Shown one piece after another: positions 18,668-27,612 of a DNA stretch of 64,000 nt. Where the stretch lies: positions 25,113 to 89,112 of the forward strand of contig WGMS01000009.1 in NCBI GenBank assembly GCA_016124935.1. The letters run 5' to 3'. Source of the DNA: a bacterium. GTDB taxonomy: Bacteria > Cyanobacteriota > Vampirovibrionia > Obscuribacterales > Obscuribacteraceae. The notes below the pieces were generated by a model. The model was not told where the DNA came from. It ran no database searches and was given only the letters and a program-made list of their open reading frames with translations. Position numbers and translations under genes: made by a program. Position 1 is the first letter of the stretch; each line of letters starts with the position of its first letter.

Positions 18668-19930
18668 ATGAGCAAAGAGACGGACGTCATTATAGTGGGC
18701 GCCGGTATGGCTGGTCTGAGCTGCGCCCTCACCCTTCAAGCCGCCGGTCTGGACGTGGTCGTGCTCGAGGCCGACGAGACCTGCGGTGGTCGGGTGCGTA
18801 GCGATCGTCTCGACGGCTTTATTCTAGATCGCGGCTTTCAAATCTATTTGACGGCTTATCCTGAAGGCAAAAGATTTCTGGATTATGACAAGCTCAATTT
18901 CAAGAAATTCTATCCCGGAGCAATTGTGCGTAAAGATGGCCGATTCCACCGCGTAGCCGACCCTATGCGCAGTCCGAAAGATATATTTGCCACCCTGACC
19001 GCACCGCTGGGTAAACCAGCCGACAAGGTGAAAGTGGCCTGCCTGCAAAAACAGCTACAAATACAGAGCGTCGAAGAGATTTTCGAGAAACCGGAATGCA
19101 CGACCTATGAAGTCTTGCGCCGAGAAGGTTTCTCCCGGCAGATGATCGATGATTTCTTCAAGCCTTTTCTAGGCGGAATCTTCCTCGAAAGAGATCTCAA
19201 AACTTCCAGTCATGTTTTCGAATTCGTCTTCAAAATGCTCGCCCTGGGCGACAATGTTCTACCGGAACAAGGAATGCAAGCCATTCCTAATCAACTGGCC
19301 TCACGCCTGAAAGACGACACCATAGAGTACGGTCAGAAGGTCGAGGCGATAAAAGATGACTCGGTGGTACTGGCCTCCGGCAAGAAACGCTCGGCAAAAG
19401 TAATAGTGCTGGCTACGGAACAGACAACCGCATTGAAACTGCTTCACAAAGAGATTCAGGCCAATTATTGCTCCCAGACCAGCCTCTACTTCTCTTCGGA
19501 TGAAGCCCCTCTGAAAGACCCCTGCCTGGTTCTGAACGGCGACGGCGACGGTTATGTCAACAATCTGGTGGTCCTCTCCAACGTCTCACCAGCTTACGCC
19601 CCTCCGGGTAAAGCACTGACTGTAGTGTCATGTGTCGGAGATCCGCCGGTGGGGGACGCAGAGCTGGAGAACCTGGTCCGCCAGGAGATGGAAGAATGGT
19701 TCGGCGCATCGGTGGGAAGCTGGAAGCATCTGCGGACATATAGAGTCAGATATAGCCTCCCCGCCCAGTCTCCTACTGCCAGAAACAGCACCTTCAGAAG
19801 CTATCAAGCCGATGAGAATCTCTATCTATGCGGCGACTATCTTGAAATAGGCTCTATAAACGGCGCCTTGCAGTCAGGGCGAAAAGTGGCGACAAAAATC
19901 CTATCCGAAATTTTTGCTAAAGTCGGTTAA
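18668..19930 (+). CDS. FAD-dependent amine oxidase / phytoene-desaturase-like oxidoreductase
   Basis: 420 residues. N-terminal FAD-binding motif VIIVGAGMAGLSCALTLQAA with the Glu of VVVLEADETCGGRVRS, and the C-terminal flavin closure LYLCGDYLEIGSINGALQSG. This is the layout of the flavin amine oxidase / carotenoid desaturase superfamily. No signal peptide. Substrate cannot be inferred: carotenoid, porphyrinogen, polyamine and lipid oxidation all occur in the family, and no carotenoid gene is adjacent. ATG at 18668 with GGAGAG at good spacing. Confidence 0.88.
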   Translation: MSKETDVIIVGAGMAGLSCALTLQAAGLDVVVLEADETCGGRVRSDRLDGFILDRGFQIYLTAYPEGKRFLDYDKLNFKKFYPGAIVRKDGRFHRVADPMRSPKDIFATLTAPLGKPADKVKVACLQKQLQIQSVEEIFEKPECTTYEVLRREGFSRQMIDDFFKPFLGGIFLERDLKTSSHVFEFVFKMLALGDNVLPEQGMQAIPNQLASRLKDDTIEYGQKVEAIKDDSVVLASGKKRSAKVIVLATEQTTALKLLHKEIQANYCSQTSLYFSSDEAPLKDPCLVLNGDGDGYVNNLVVLSNVSPAYAPPGKALTVVSCVGDPPVGDAELENLVRQEMEEWFGASVGSWKHLRTYRVRYSLPAQSPTARNSTFRSYQADENLYLCGDYLEIGSINGALQSGRKVATKILSEIFAKVG

Positions 19931-20012
19931 AACTAAAACCGTAGTTCCGGCAGTTATAAAATGGTGTAAAAACGGGCAGAATATAATAGTAGGCGCATCT
20001 CCGGTAATATCT

Positions 20013-20588
20013 ATGCAGGTCAGCGATATTAAGGAAAAGAGAGTGGAAACTCCGCCGGAACTGGAAAACCAGGGTAAAAGTACTCTGGCCTGGGTTGTAT
20101 TCGCACTTTTCGTAGCCCTGGCGCCCTTTATAGTCATTCTTATTCCTAAAATTGCCGGACCGATGGTGCTCTTTGGCGCCCTCATATTTTGCGGTTTTTT
20201 TCTTATCAAAGATCAACGCAGCAATCTCCATAAAAATGCCCTTAAGCTCTGGCAGGCAAGAGAGAAAGCCGTGCCGATCAAAGTCGATTTGATGGCTCAA
20301 GCGGGGGAGAACAAGCGTTTCTACTTCGGTCTCGATAAATCGTCCACGACTCTAGACACAGAAAACTTCATCATCTCCCAGACCAGCGAAGGTGGACGAG
20401 AAAAGCTGGCGTCTTTGCTGGCCGGCAAAGAGCGCATTGAGCTACCAAAAGCCTCTCTGGTGAGCGTCAAAGAGAGCGAAGATCTCATACTTATTCTTCT
20501 GGGCTCACACCGCTACTGGTGCCGCCCCTGGAACTTCCAGCTCAATTTCAACGACCAGATCAAGTTTTTCGAAGAGAAGTCTCAATAG
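20013..20588 (+). CDS. Membrane protein of unknown function
   Basis: About 191 residues from the ATG at 20013. Two close membrane helices near residues 20-65 (AWVVFALFVALAPFIVILIP, MVLFGALIFCGFFLI) are followed by a soluble domain of about 120 residues (RFYFGLDKSSTTLDTENFII, LILILLGSHRYWCRPWNF). The frame is open back to a TTG at 19914 inside the preceding gene, but TATAAT at 19982-19987 and the ATG position favour 20013. There is no strong ribosome site. No family recognised. Confidence 0.65.
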   Translation: MQVSDIKEKRVETPPELENQGKSTLAWVVFALFVALAPFIVILIPKIAGPMVLFGALIFCGFFLIKDQRSNLHKNALKLWQAREKAVPIKVDLMAQAGENKRFYFGLDKSSTTLDTENFIISQTSEGGREKLASLLAGKERIELPKASLVSVKESEDLILILLGSHRYWCRPWNFQLNFNDQIKFFEEKSQ

Positions 20589-20996
20589 AACAACAAGATA
20601 AAAAGCCAGTCTCTGGGCAGGAAACTGGCTCTATTACCTTGCTTGGGCGGGTAAGCAAATTGTGTGTTGATTGGATTTCTTTATATTAGGGCGGCAGTAT
20701 AACCACAACGTTACCGAATCAAAATTATTTGATTCATTTGCGGTGGCGAAAAATCTGAAAAATGAAGCAAGAACCAGCAAATTGCTGGTCCTCGCCTGTC
20801 CTTTCCCCTTGTCGATTCCGCTTTCTTCCTGGTCTTCGACCAGTCGGTCAGCTTTCTCCTTAAATTCTCGGAAGCGCTTCTTTCATCCTGGCTGTTTATT
20901 CAGCTCTCTCGCTCTTCCTGACTATAATCTATTTCACCAACGTTACCTCAACGTGACCGAAGCAGAATTTTTTCAAAAATTGCAAAAATTGCCGTT
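20589..20996. other. 408-bp intergenic region with a weak terminator hairpin
   Basis: Lies between two convergent genes. AGCCAGT/ACTGGCT (20604-20610 with 20624-20630) could form a terminator for the upstream plus-strand gene, though the T run is poor. The frame open across 20671-21018 is low-complexity Ser/Phe-rich, runs into the response-regulator gene antisense and has no ribosome site; I do not accept it as a gene. Nothing else clear. Confidence 0.5.
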
Positions 20997-21671
20997 TTAC
21001 TCGACTTCGAACTTATAGCCCAGACCCTTGACCGTCTTGATCAAAGAATCCTTGCCCTCCTGGGCGATTTTTTTGCGCAAGCGCAAAACACGCTGACGTA
21101 CAGCCTCATCAGTGGCTTCCGATTCGGTCTTGAATACTCTGTTCAGAAGTTCATCAGAACTGAAGAGCCTTCCTGGACTTTTCATAAACAGCTCCAGCAG
21201 GGCGAACTCGGATGGAGCCAGATTAACGGGCTGGCCAGCATTGGTCACCGAACAGGTAGCCAGATCCATGCGCAAACCGCCGGCTTCCAGAACCTTCTCT
21301 ACCATCTGGGGAGGTCTGCGCAGCAAGGCTTTAACCCGCGCCATCAATTCCGAAAATGCAAATGGCTTGGTCAGATAGTCATCGGCACCAGAATCGAAAG
21401 CCTCGACCTTGTTGGGTACGTCCGATTGACCGGTAAGAAACAAAATAGGAATCTGTCCGCCGGATGTTCGATACTTTTGACAGATCTGGATACCGGTAAG
21501 CCCGGGAAGATTCCAGTCGATGATGGCCAGATCGTAGTGATAATAGGTCAGACGCTCCAGACCTTCAAGACCGTCATCCACCGCCTCGACAATATGATTA
21601 AAAGCGGCCAGAGCCTCTTCTACCACCTGGGAGACTTTAGGGTCATCTTCTACTACAAGAATTCTTGCCAT
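20997..21671 (-). CDS. OmpR/PhoB-family response regulator
   Basis: 224 residues. Receiver domain with acidic pocket VVEDD, phospho-acceptor Asp52 in AIIDWNLPGLTG, Thr79 in LFLTG and Lys101 in DDYLTKPF. Then an OmpR-type winged-helix DNA-binding domain (LAPSEFALLELFMKSPGRLF, VRQRVLRLRKKIAQEG, IKTVKGLGYKFE). All residues for phosphorylation are present. No kinase gene is adjacent; the histidine kinase at 24897 on the opposite strand is the nearest candidate partner, with one unrelated gene between. ATG at 21671. Confidence 0.94.
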   Translation of the reverse strand: MARILVVEDDPKVSQVVEEALAAFNHIVEAVDDGLEGLERLTYYHYDLAIIDWNLPGLTGIQICQKYRTSGGQIPILFLTGQSDVPNKVEAFDSGADDYLTKPFAFSELMARVKALLRRPPQMVEKVLEAGGLRMDLATCSVTNAGQPVNLAPSEFALLELFMKSPGRLFSSDELLNRVFKTESEATDEAVRQRVLRLRKKIAQEGKDSLIKTVKGLGYKFEVE

Positions 21672-22438
21672 GAACTCGCTATTTTATATAAGGCCTGCAA
21701 CTCCTATTTATTATCCATAATTTGACCTGGATAAAACAGGCAAAAAGGATCTTCAGTCCGATAAATGCGTGATTCGAAAGAAATAGCGTGGAGGCAGATT
21801 TTTTTGAGTAAGGAAGCGCCGGAGCGAGAGGCTCAAGGGTCCTGAACTCGCTTTTCCGGGTCTACAATGTCACCCGACGTCCTGCGCCTCAATTAGCAGG
21901 GAGGCTGAACACGAAAATAAGTCGGCAAACTCTATTGACATGGGGGCTTCCTCTTTTGAAAGTCAACTCTGTCATTTGCGCGCATCAGGCCGCACCGGCT
22001 CCCATGCCTCGCCATAGCAAGACACAGCCCCTCGAGCCGGATCGAAATCGATTCAAAATTCACAAAACAAATCCAGACCGCACCACAGGCAGTGACATGG
22101 CACCACATAGGATGGCGCGCCATGGCCAGGACGATAGCGTGCTGTCTGCCTTTTTTCGAGAAAGAAACTTTGCCGAAGCGAATACAATCGCCCTGTTCAA
22201 GAGCGTTTTCACAGGCAATTACTGAGGCGTCCACAGAAAACGAATCAATGCCGATAGATCGCAGATACGGCAGTAAGCCTTGAAAACAAGATATAAACCG
22301 GGCCTCGCCTACCCGGACCATGACACGCCCTCCAGATTACCCACCAGCACCCAATATCCAAAGGCAGGCCGATCAACTGATCTTAAAAATCGAGATTACA
22401 AGCCTTATCCTTGTGATCCTTGTGTCGATATTGCAGAC
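21672..22438. other. 767-bp region without a firm gene
   Basis: Upstream of the response regulator and downstream of the CHAP-domain gene. It holds a possible promoter area for the response regulator and one doubtful minus-strand frame (21932-22321, listed separately). Two short related palindromic spots occur, CATGCCTCGCCATAGC near 22001 and GGCGCGCCATGGCC near 22113. No RNA gene recognised. Confidence 0.5.
21932..22321 (-). CDS. Doubtful small ORF, Cys-rich
   Basis: 129 codons. In favour: ATG at 22321 preceded by GGAGGG at 6 bases, in the same direction as the CHAP-domain gene that ends 118 bp upstream. Against: odd composition, many Cys and Met, no family, and an internally repeated LAMARH string that may reflect repeated DNA rather than protein evolution. 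No membrane or signal segment. Kept only as a possibility. Confidence 0.28.
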   Translation of the reverse strand: MVRVGEARFISCFQGLLPYLRSIGIDSFSVDASVIACENALEQGDCIRFGKVSFSKKGRQHAIVLAMARHPMWCHVTACGAVWICFVNFESISIRLEGLCLAMARHGSRCGLMRANDRVDFQKRKPPCQ

Positions 22439-24646
22439 CTAAGCGTAGCTGCCCGGCGGACGAAGAATCCAGACACCGGCTCTGAATCGGCTGGTGTTGT
22501 AATAGCTGCTCAGACCGGTCTCGATCCACTGAGCCTGACCGGAGCTGTTGTGATAGACCCTGCCGTTGTAGCCGACTATACCGATATGGGAGCCTCCACC
22601 GCCAGCTCGATAGTTGGATGTTCGAGCACCGATGACGACATCTCCGGGTTGAGCTTCGCTGACATGCATCTTACGCCAGCCGTTATTCAAGAGCTGACTT
22701 TCAAGACCGCCCACCCCGGCGTTTCTGGCATAATCATAACCGCCGGCGCTCAGTACGGCAGAGACACTGGCGGCGCACCCCAACCGAGCCGGGGTGCCCC
22801 TGATAAAGCGCCAGAGCTGACGACCGACGCTATTGCTGGCAATCTCAGCCAGGGAGGCGTTGCCGCCGGGGCTCCAGTCACCGCGCCTTCTGCGCTCATA
22901 ACCATTTGGATCCTGACCGGGATAGTCACGATAAGCATATTCATCGCGCTGGGGAGCGATATAGACTTCCTGATCCGGAGGTCGCAACGCCCATACCCTT
23001 CTGCCGAACTCCTGAGAGCTGAAGGCGTCTCTGACATCGGCTTCGGTCCAGACACCGTTTCTGGAATCGTTATGATATACCCGACCGTTGGTGCCGACGA
23101 TGGCTATATGGGCGTTGCCGCCGCCTTCTTCCCAGCGTTCATTTTTACCGCCGTAGAGCACATCTCCGGGACGAAGCTGGTCCAGAGAGACCGGCTGCCA
23201 TCCCCGGGCGAGAAGCTGCCTTGCCAGGGTCGAGACCCGACCGCCGTTGGCGTACTGAAAGCCTGCTGCCTGCAATACTTCAGATACACTCGATGTAGCC
23301 CCCAGACGTCCATCGCTGGTATCCGGCGCAAAGTCCGACTGCTGCCACATCCGGCGCCCGACCGAGTTGCGAGCGGCATCATAGATGCGTCTGGACTTAT
23401 CCTGACTGTTGCCTGGCGGTCCTTCATAGCTGCGGTCGTAAGGGCCATCCCCTGGACGATTGCCGCTGCGGTCTCCAGAGCGATAATACTGGCTCCAATA
23501 GTCACGCCAGTAATCGCTCCAGTACTGTTTCCAGTAATCGCGCCAGTAGTCGCTCTCTCCTACCTGGGAACGGTGCTGATCTTCGTAGCGCTGCCAGGTC
23601 TCCTGCTCGCGAGGACGATAGTCCGAAGAGCCTGGACGATAGTCCGAAGAGCCTGGACGATAGTCCGAAGAGCCTGGACGATAGTCAGAATAAGAAGGAC
23701 GATAGTCCGAATAAGAAGGACCGTCGTTATAGCCGGGATTGATGTCACGGCGGAAGTTATCTCTTATATCTCTGTTTTGACCGGGCGGGTCTAGAGGCGG
23801 TCTCAAAATAAATAGCTGGTCTCCATAAACCGCCGGATCGAAAGCATCCTGCCTGGATACATTGGTCCAGTTGCCGGTGTTGGCGTCGGAATGATAAACC
23901 GAGCCCCCGGGACCGACTATGCCGATATGGGCATTCCTAGAATCCTGATTCCAGCGTGTGCCAAGCTTGCCGCCGACGATCACGTCGCCTTCTTTAGCCT
24001 GGCTGACACCAACAAGCTGCCAGCCGTTGGCGACCAGCTTTTTCACCAGATTGTTGTTGTTAGCCGAATCGGCATAATCATATCCCACCGATTGAAGCAC
24101 CAGAGAGACGCTGGCGGCATCGGCCTGTCTGCCATTATCCAGATACTCGCTATAGCGGCTCTGCTTCCAGATAGGATGACCGTCGGCTTTGCGGGCAATC
24201 AAAGAGATGGCGTCATTTCCCGAGAGAACCAGAGGATTGTCCTCGCTGCGCTCGCTCCGGGAAGCGGGTCTTTCTGTGCGCGAGTCGCCGGGGTTAAAAC
24301 GAAACGGAGATTCCGCCTCTTCCGGACGTTTATAGATACCGTCGGGAATCTCGAGCTGACTGGTTCTGTCGCCACTATATTCAGGGGTACGGGGGTGGCG
24401 ACCTGGGTCGATCGGTTTGAATTCCAGAACTTTGCCTGTCACGGAATCGGAACTGGAGCTTGAATTGGAGACTGAATCAGCCTTTGTGGCTGCTTCTAGA
24501 GAATTTATGTCACTCAAAGGCACCGAGCCTCTGGAAGAGGCGAGAAAGTTTCTATATTCAGCCGAAAGATTCTCCTTAGCCTGGCTTGCTTCCGGGCTAC
24601 TGGCGACCTCTTTGACTGACTCTGGTCTTTCTAGACTGGCGCTCAT
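22439..24646 (-). CDS. Protein with three tandem CHAP-like domains, only the last with catalytic Cys
   Basis: 735 residues from the ATG at 24646, which has AAAGGA just upstream; an earlier in-frame codon at 24706 lacks this. The polar N-terminus (about 170 residues) has no signal peptide. Then come three homologous CHAP/NlpC-like domains of about 120 residues, each ending in 'G.VYH......W' and 'LRPP'. The third reads RLGCAASVSAV with Cys624 and GGSHIGIVG with His687, as in active amidases. At the Cys position the second has RLGATSSVSEV and the first QADAASVSLV, while the His is kept in both (NAHIAIVG, NAHIGIVG). Between domains 1 and 2 lie SDYRPGS repeats and a Trp/Tyr-rich stretch. Likely a peptidoglycan-acting amidase with two non-catalytic copies; how it leaves the cell is unclear. 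Confidence 0.85.
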   Translation of the reverse strand: MSASLERPESVKEVASSPEASQAKENLSAEYRNFLASSRGSVPLSDINSLEAATKADSVSNSSSSSDSVTGKVLEFKPIDPGRHPRTPEYSGDRTSQLEIPDGIYKRPEEAESPFRFNPGDSRTERPASRSERSEDNPLVLSGNDAISLIARKADGHPIWKQSRYSEYLDNGRQADAASVSLVLQSVGYDYADSANNNNLVKKLVANGWQLVGVSQAKEGDVIVGGKLGTRWNQDSRNAHIGIVGPGGSVYHSDANTGNWTNVSRQDAFDPAVYGDQLFILRPPLDPPGQNRDIRDNFRRDINPGYNDGPSYSDYRPSYSDYRPGSSDYRPGSSDYRPGSSDYRPREQETWQRYEDQHRSQVGESDYWRDYWKQYWSDYWRDYWSQYYRSGDRSGNRPGDGPYDRSYEGPPGNSQDKSRRIYDAARNSVGRRMWQQSDFAPDTSDGRLGATSSVSEVLQAAGFQYANGGRVSTLARQLLARGWQPVSLDQLRPGDVLYGGKNERWEEGGGNAHIAIVGTNGRVYHNDSRNGVWTEADVRDAFSSQEFGRRVWALRPPDQEVYIAPQRDEYAYRDYPGQDPNGYERRRRGDWSPGGNASLAEIASNSVGRQLWRFIRGTPARLGCAASVSAVLSAGGYDYARNAGVGGLESQLLNNGWRKMHVSEAQPGDVVIGARTSNYRAGGGGSHIGIVGYNGRVYHNSSGQAQWIETGLSSYYNTSRFRAGVWILRPPGSYA
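23495..23554 (-). repeat. 12-bp tandem repeat encoding a Trp/Tyr-rich 4-residue period
   Basis: Five units of the type CCAGTAATCGCT (plus strand) in a row. They encode YW-x-x units (SDYW, RDYW, KQYW), giving an aromatic residue pair every four positions in the linker of the CHAP-domain protein. Confidence 0.85.
23613..23717 (-). repeat. 21-bp tandem repeat encoding SDYRPGS
   Basis: Five 21-bp units, the first three nearly identical at the DNA level and the last two diverged (SDYRPSY). Near-identity suggests recent expansion by slippage. They lie in the linker between CHAP-like domains 1 and 2. Confidence 0.88.
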
Positions 24647-24896
24647 TGTTTCCTTTGGGAAGGCGTACCGGTCGAAGCATTGGCAATTATTCGACACTCC
24701 GATCATGGGGTTGGATGGATTTATCCGAACGCACTTCGAGATTCCGTGACATCTTCTACAGTTTAGATATGGCGGGCATTTTGAGGAATGGGGGAAATAC
24801 GAATGAAACCGGTCCGAATTACTTAATATGCATAGCTCTAACTGTCATCGGGAAAGATTAATCTGAGAGCCTCTCATTAATAATCAAATTGAAGCT

Positions 24897-26717
24897 ATGT
24901 TCAAGATCACCCACAAAATAGCCCTTCTGATCATAGTTCCTCTGGTTATAGAACTCTGCTTCCTGGGCGTGGTCATGTCCTCCCTGGAAGACATGGAGAA
25001 AGACCGCCAGAGCGAGTCCCGGGCCGTGGAATCGATGGTCTATGTGAACCTGATACTCAACGACACCTGGACGGCAAGCACCCAGATGGTCCTCTTCAAG
25101 ACCACCCGCTCCGAGAATTTCATGACTGAAATGCAGGAGCTTTACGAGAGCCTCAACGCCAGAAAAGAAAAACTTATAGAGCTTAACCACTCTGCCGGAG
25201 AACCCGACCCGGAGACAGCGCGGTTCATTCATATCATCGAAGAGATAACGGAAGTCTTCAAAAACACCGAAGACATTCTGGATGACTCTTCGGAATACAC
25301 CAACATGAGCCTGATGAGCAAAATAAGCAGCCTGGTGAAAGATCTGAACAAGTCCGGTCTTACTGTAATAGAGAAACAGTCCGATGCCCGCAGACTCTTT
25401 CACGAAAAACAAACTCAAAACAGACAAAAGTTGAAGTCGATTGTGGAGAGTGCAGCAATCGCCAACGTCATTCTGGCTGTCTTTCTCGCCCTGATTTTCT
25501 CTCTTACCTTCGCCCGGCGATTCAATGTACTGATGAATAATACAATGAATATTGCCATCGGAAAACCACTGGGCAAGCCTATATCCGGCACCGACGAGCT
25601 AGCCAAACTGGACGGGGTCATTCATAACCTCTCCACCGAACTCGAGGCGACCAGAGAAAAAGAGCGAGCCATGATCGACAACACCGCGGTTATCATCTGC
25701 TCTTTAAACGAATCGCTCAGAATATCCGAAGTCAACCCTGCCATCGAACCAAAGCTGGGTTACGAGATAAGCGAACTGCTGGGCACCAACTTGCTTACCC
25801 TTGTCCACGAAGAGGACCACAACCAGGCTTATCGCGATCTGGAAAGCACCAAGAATTCAGTCAATGAAGTCAACTTCGAAATTCGCCTCAAGAAAAACGA
25901 CGGACGCTATCTGCACACAGAATGGACCGCTAAATGGGCAGAGAGCAGCAAATCGCTCTTTTGCGTGGTGCATGACATCACCGAGCGCAAAGAGGCTGAG
26001 CGCCTGAAGCAAGAAGTTATCGCCATGGTCAGCCACGACTTGAGAGCGCCCTTAACCTCCCTGGGCGTGATACTGGATATGATGCTGGAGGGCGTGGTCG
26101 GCGATCTGAATGAAAGAGGCAATCGCCTGGTCGGTCTGGCGCAACAGTCCGTCACTGCGCTGATTACCATGATCAATGACCTCATCGATGTGGAGAGATA
26201 CGAATCCGGCGGACTTTCTTTGAACTATGAAGAGACCGATCTCGAAGCGCTTATCAACAACGCTATCTATATGGTCAAACCGGAAGCGGACAGAAAAGAG
26301 ATTCTGCTCCGGCCCAGATTCGAACCCGACGAAATCGTAGTCGACTCCGGTCGCCTCAATAGAGTCCTGGTTAACTTAATCAGCAATGCAGTCAAGTTCT
26401 CGCCGGAAAGCTCCTCGGTCGATATAACCTGCCAGAAAACAGCAGGCAAACATTCCATTCCGATGCTGGAATTCAAGATTATCGATCACGGTCCGGGTAT
26501 TCCCGAAAATAAAATAGACCTGGTCTTCGAAAAATTCAAACAGGCAGGCAGGGGAGACGAAGGCGAGAAAAAAGGAAGCGGTCTGGGGCTTGCCATTTGC
26601 AAAGCGATAGTCGAAGCCCATGGCGGCGAGATAGGGGTCGAGAGCGAACTGCAGGAGGGCAGCATCTTCTGGTTCCGCATACCTCAGTGTGTAGAAAGTA
26701 AAGAGGATGCAGCCTGA
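24897..26717 (+). CDS. PAS-domain sensor histidine kinase
   Basis: 606 residues. TM1 near residues 8-28 (LLIIVPLVIELCFLGVVM), an extracytoplasmic helical sensor of about 150 residues, TM2 near 183-203 (VILAVFLALIFSLTF), a HAMP-like linker, and a PAS domain (EVNPAIEPKLGYEISELLG, TEWTAKW, HDITERK). Next is HisKA with the H-box VSHDLRAPLTSLG, then an ATPase domain with N-box NLISNAVKFSP, IDHGPGIPE and KGSGLGLAICKAIVEAHGG. All catalytic boxes are intact. The TM-helical sensor-TM arrangement resembles chemotaxis-type four-helix sensors. Partner regulator not adjacent; the OmpR-type protein at 20997-21671 is a candidate. The ribosome site at the ATG is weak. Confidence 0.95.
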   Translation: MFKITHKIALLIIVPLVIELCFLGVVMSSLEDMEKDRQSESRAVESMVYVNLILNDTWTASTQMVLFKTTRSENFMTEMQELYESLNARKEKLIELNHSAGEPDPETARFIHIIEEITEVFKNTEDILDDSSEYTNMSLMSKISSLVKDLNKSGLTVIEKQSDARRLFHEKQTQNRQKLKSIVESAAIANVILAVFLALIFSLTFARRFNVLMNNTMNIAIGKPLGKPISGTDELAKLDGVIHNLSTELEATREKERAMIDNTAVIICSLNESLRISEVNPAIEPKLGYEISELLGTNLLTLVHEEDHNQAYRDLESTKNSVNEVNFEIRLKKNDGRYLHTEWTAKWAESSKSLFCVVHDITERKEAERLKQEVIAMVSHDLRAPLTSLGVILDMMLEGVVGDLNERGNRLVGLAQQSVTALITMINDLIDVERYESGGLSLNYEETDLEALINNAIYMVKPEADRKEILLRPRFEPDEIVVDSGRLNRVLVNLISNAVKFSPESSSVDITCQKTAGKHSIPMLEFKIIDHGPGIPENKIDLVFEKFKQAGRGDEGEKKGSGLGLAICKAIVEAHGGEIGVESELQEGSIFWFRIPQCVESKEDAA

Positions 26718-26860
26718 GCGACCGAGACCTTAACCGGTTTAATGTTAAATCGGATCCACTTGACACCCTGCCTGCCAAGAGAAGCACTGTTAACTCTCAT
26801 CGGCTCAGGCTTTTGCAAATCATGACTGAAACAGATCAAAAGCTCCTCCTAATCCCCCCT

Positions 26861-26877
26861 TTAACCTCGTCTTAACC
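26861..26877 (+). promoter_or_regulatory. Possible PhoB/OmpR-type direct-repeat box
   Basis: TTAACC (26861-26866) and TTAACC (26872-26877), a perfect hexamer repeat with an 11-bp period, the geometry used by PhoB/PhoP-type regulators. More TTAA(C/A) strings occur nearby upstream (about 26730, 26745 and 26789). It lies just before the small gene at 26931. Confidence 0.35.
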
Positions 26878-26930
26878 TGCGGAGACGGACAATAAGAAAG
26901 TTCGTCCTAGAACATCAAAAGGATTCCATC

Positions 26931-27047
26931 ATGAGTACAATCGCTCTGTGTCTTTTCATTGCCGCTATCGCTTCGGGAGTTACCCAGTGGGTGAATGATA
27001 ATTTCGAACTGGGCGGATACCTGTCCGACGATCAGCTCGCAGGCTAA
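26931..27047 (+). CDS. 38-residue single-pass membrane peptide
   Basis: Short frame ATG-TAA of 38 residues with AAAGGA 8 bases before the ATG. The N-terminal half is hydrophobic (MSTIALCLFIAAIASGVTQW) and could span the membrane; the tail is acidic (NDNFELGGYLSDDQLAG). It is isolated between the histidine kinase and clpS, after a possible regulatory repeat at 26861-26877. A signal-peptide-like fragment is an alternative reading, but the length and tail suggest a genuine small protein. No family recognised. Confidence 0.5.
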   Translation: MSTIALCLFIAAIASGVTQWVNDNFELGGYLSDDQLAG

Positions 27048-27229
27048 AGCCACGGAATAAACCGACAAGCTTCCCTGTAGAGCACCGGATTTGACACCAT
27101 AAATCCGATTCATAATTCAGAACGTTTAAACAGAAGACTTCCCTTGTTGACAATCGAGCCCTGTTGCTCGAAACTGGAAAGTTTTCTGTTTTTCGCTATA
27201 AAATGGTCCTGGAGTAGAGGAGATTTTCG

Positions 27230-27556
27230 ATGTCGAACGGGGATCCGAGCCACCAGACCGATCACGAAGAGAAGGTTGTCACAAAGACCAAGAAAAAGGT
27301 CAAGAAACCTCCTCTCTATAAAGTACTTTTGCACAATGACGACTTCACTACCATGGAGTTCGTGGTTAAAATTCTGATGACCGTCTTCCATAAAAAGGAA
27401 GAAGACGCAACCATGATCATGCTCGCGGTCCATATGCAGGGAATGGGCGTTGCCGGAGTCTACACCCATGAGATTGCCCAGGAGAAAGTGAACCGGGTCA
27501 TGACCGAAGCAAGAGATCACGAATTTCCTCTGCTCTGTACCATGGAGCCGGAGTGA
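27230..27556 (+). CDS. clpS: ATP-dependent Clp protease adaptor ClpS
   Basis: 108 residues. A Lys/Thr-rich mobile N-terminus leads to the ClpS core: YKVLLHNDDFTTMEFVVKIL, with the Asn-Asp-Asp that binds the alpha-amino group of N-degrons, and MLAVHMQGMGVAG with the His of the N-end pocket. It delivers N-end-rule substrates to ClpA. ATG at 27230 with AGAGGAG upstream. clpA starts 56 bp downstream, as in many bacteria. Confidence 0.95.
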   Translation: MSNGDPSHQTDHEEKVVTKTKKKVKKPPLYKVLLHNDDFTTMEFVVKILMTVFHKKEEDATMIMLAVHMQGMGVAGVYTHEIAQEKVNRVMTEARDHEFPLLCTMEPE

Positions 27557-27612
27557 TTAAAGTGGTAAATTGAATTGTAGAGTCGGTAAACCACAGGAAA
27601 CCTGCCAGACAG

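Noticed and set aside
22001..22129. Short palindromic spots that could be a mobile-element end
   Set aside because: No transposase, no target duplication and poor match between the copies.
22280..23794. A 504-codon plus-strand frame
   Set aside because: It lies antisense to the CHAP-domain gene and its length follows from the 21-bp and 12-bp repeats; its translation is repetitive (RRAWTIV units) and has no family.
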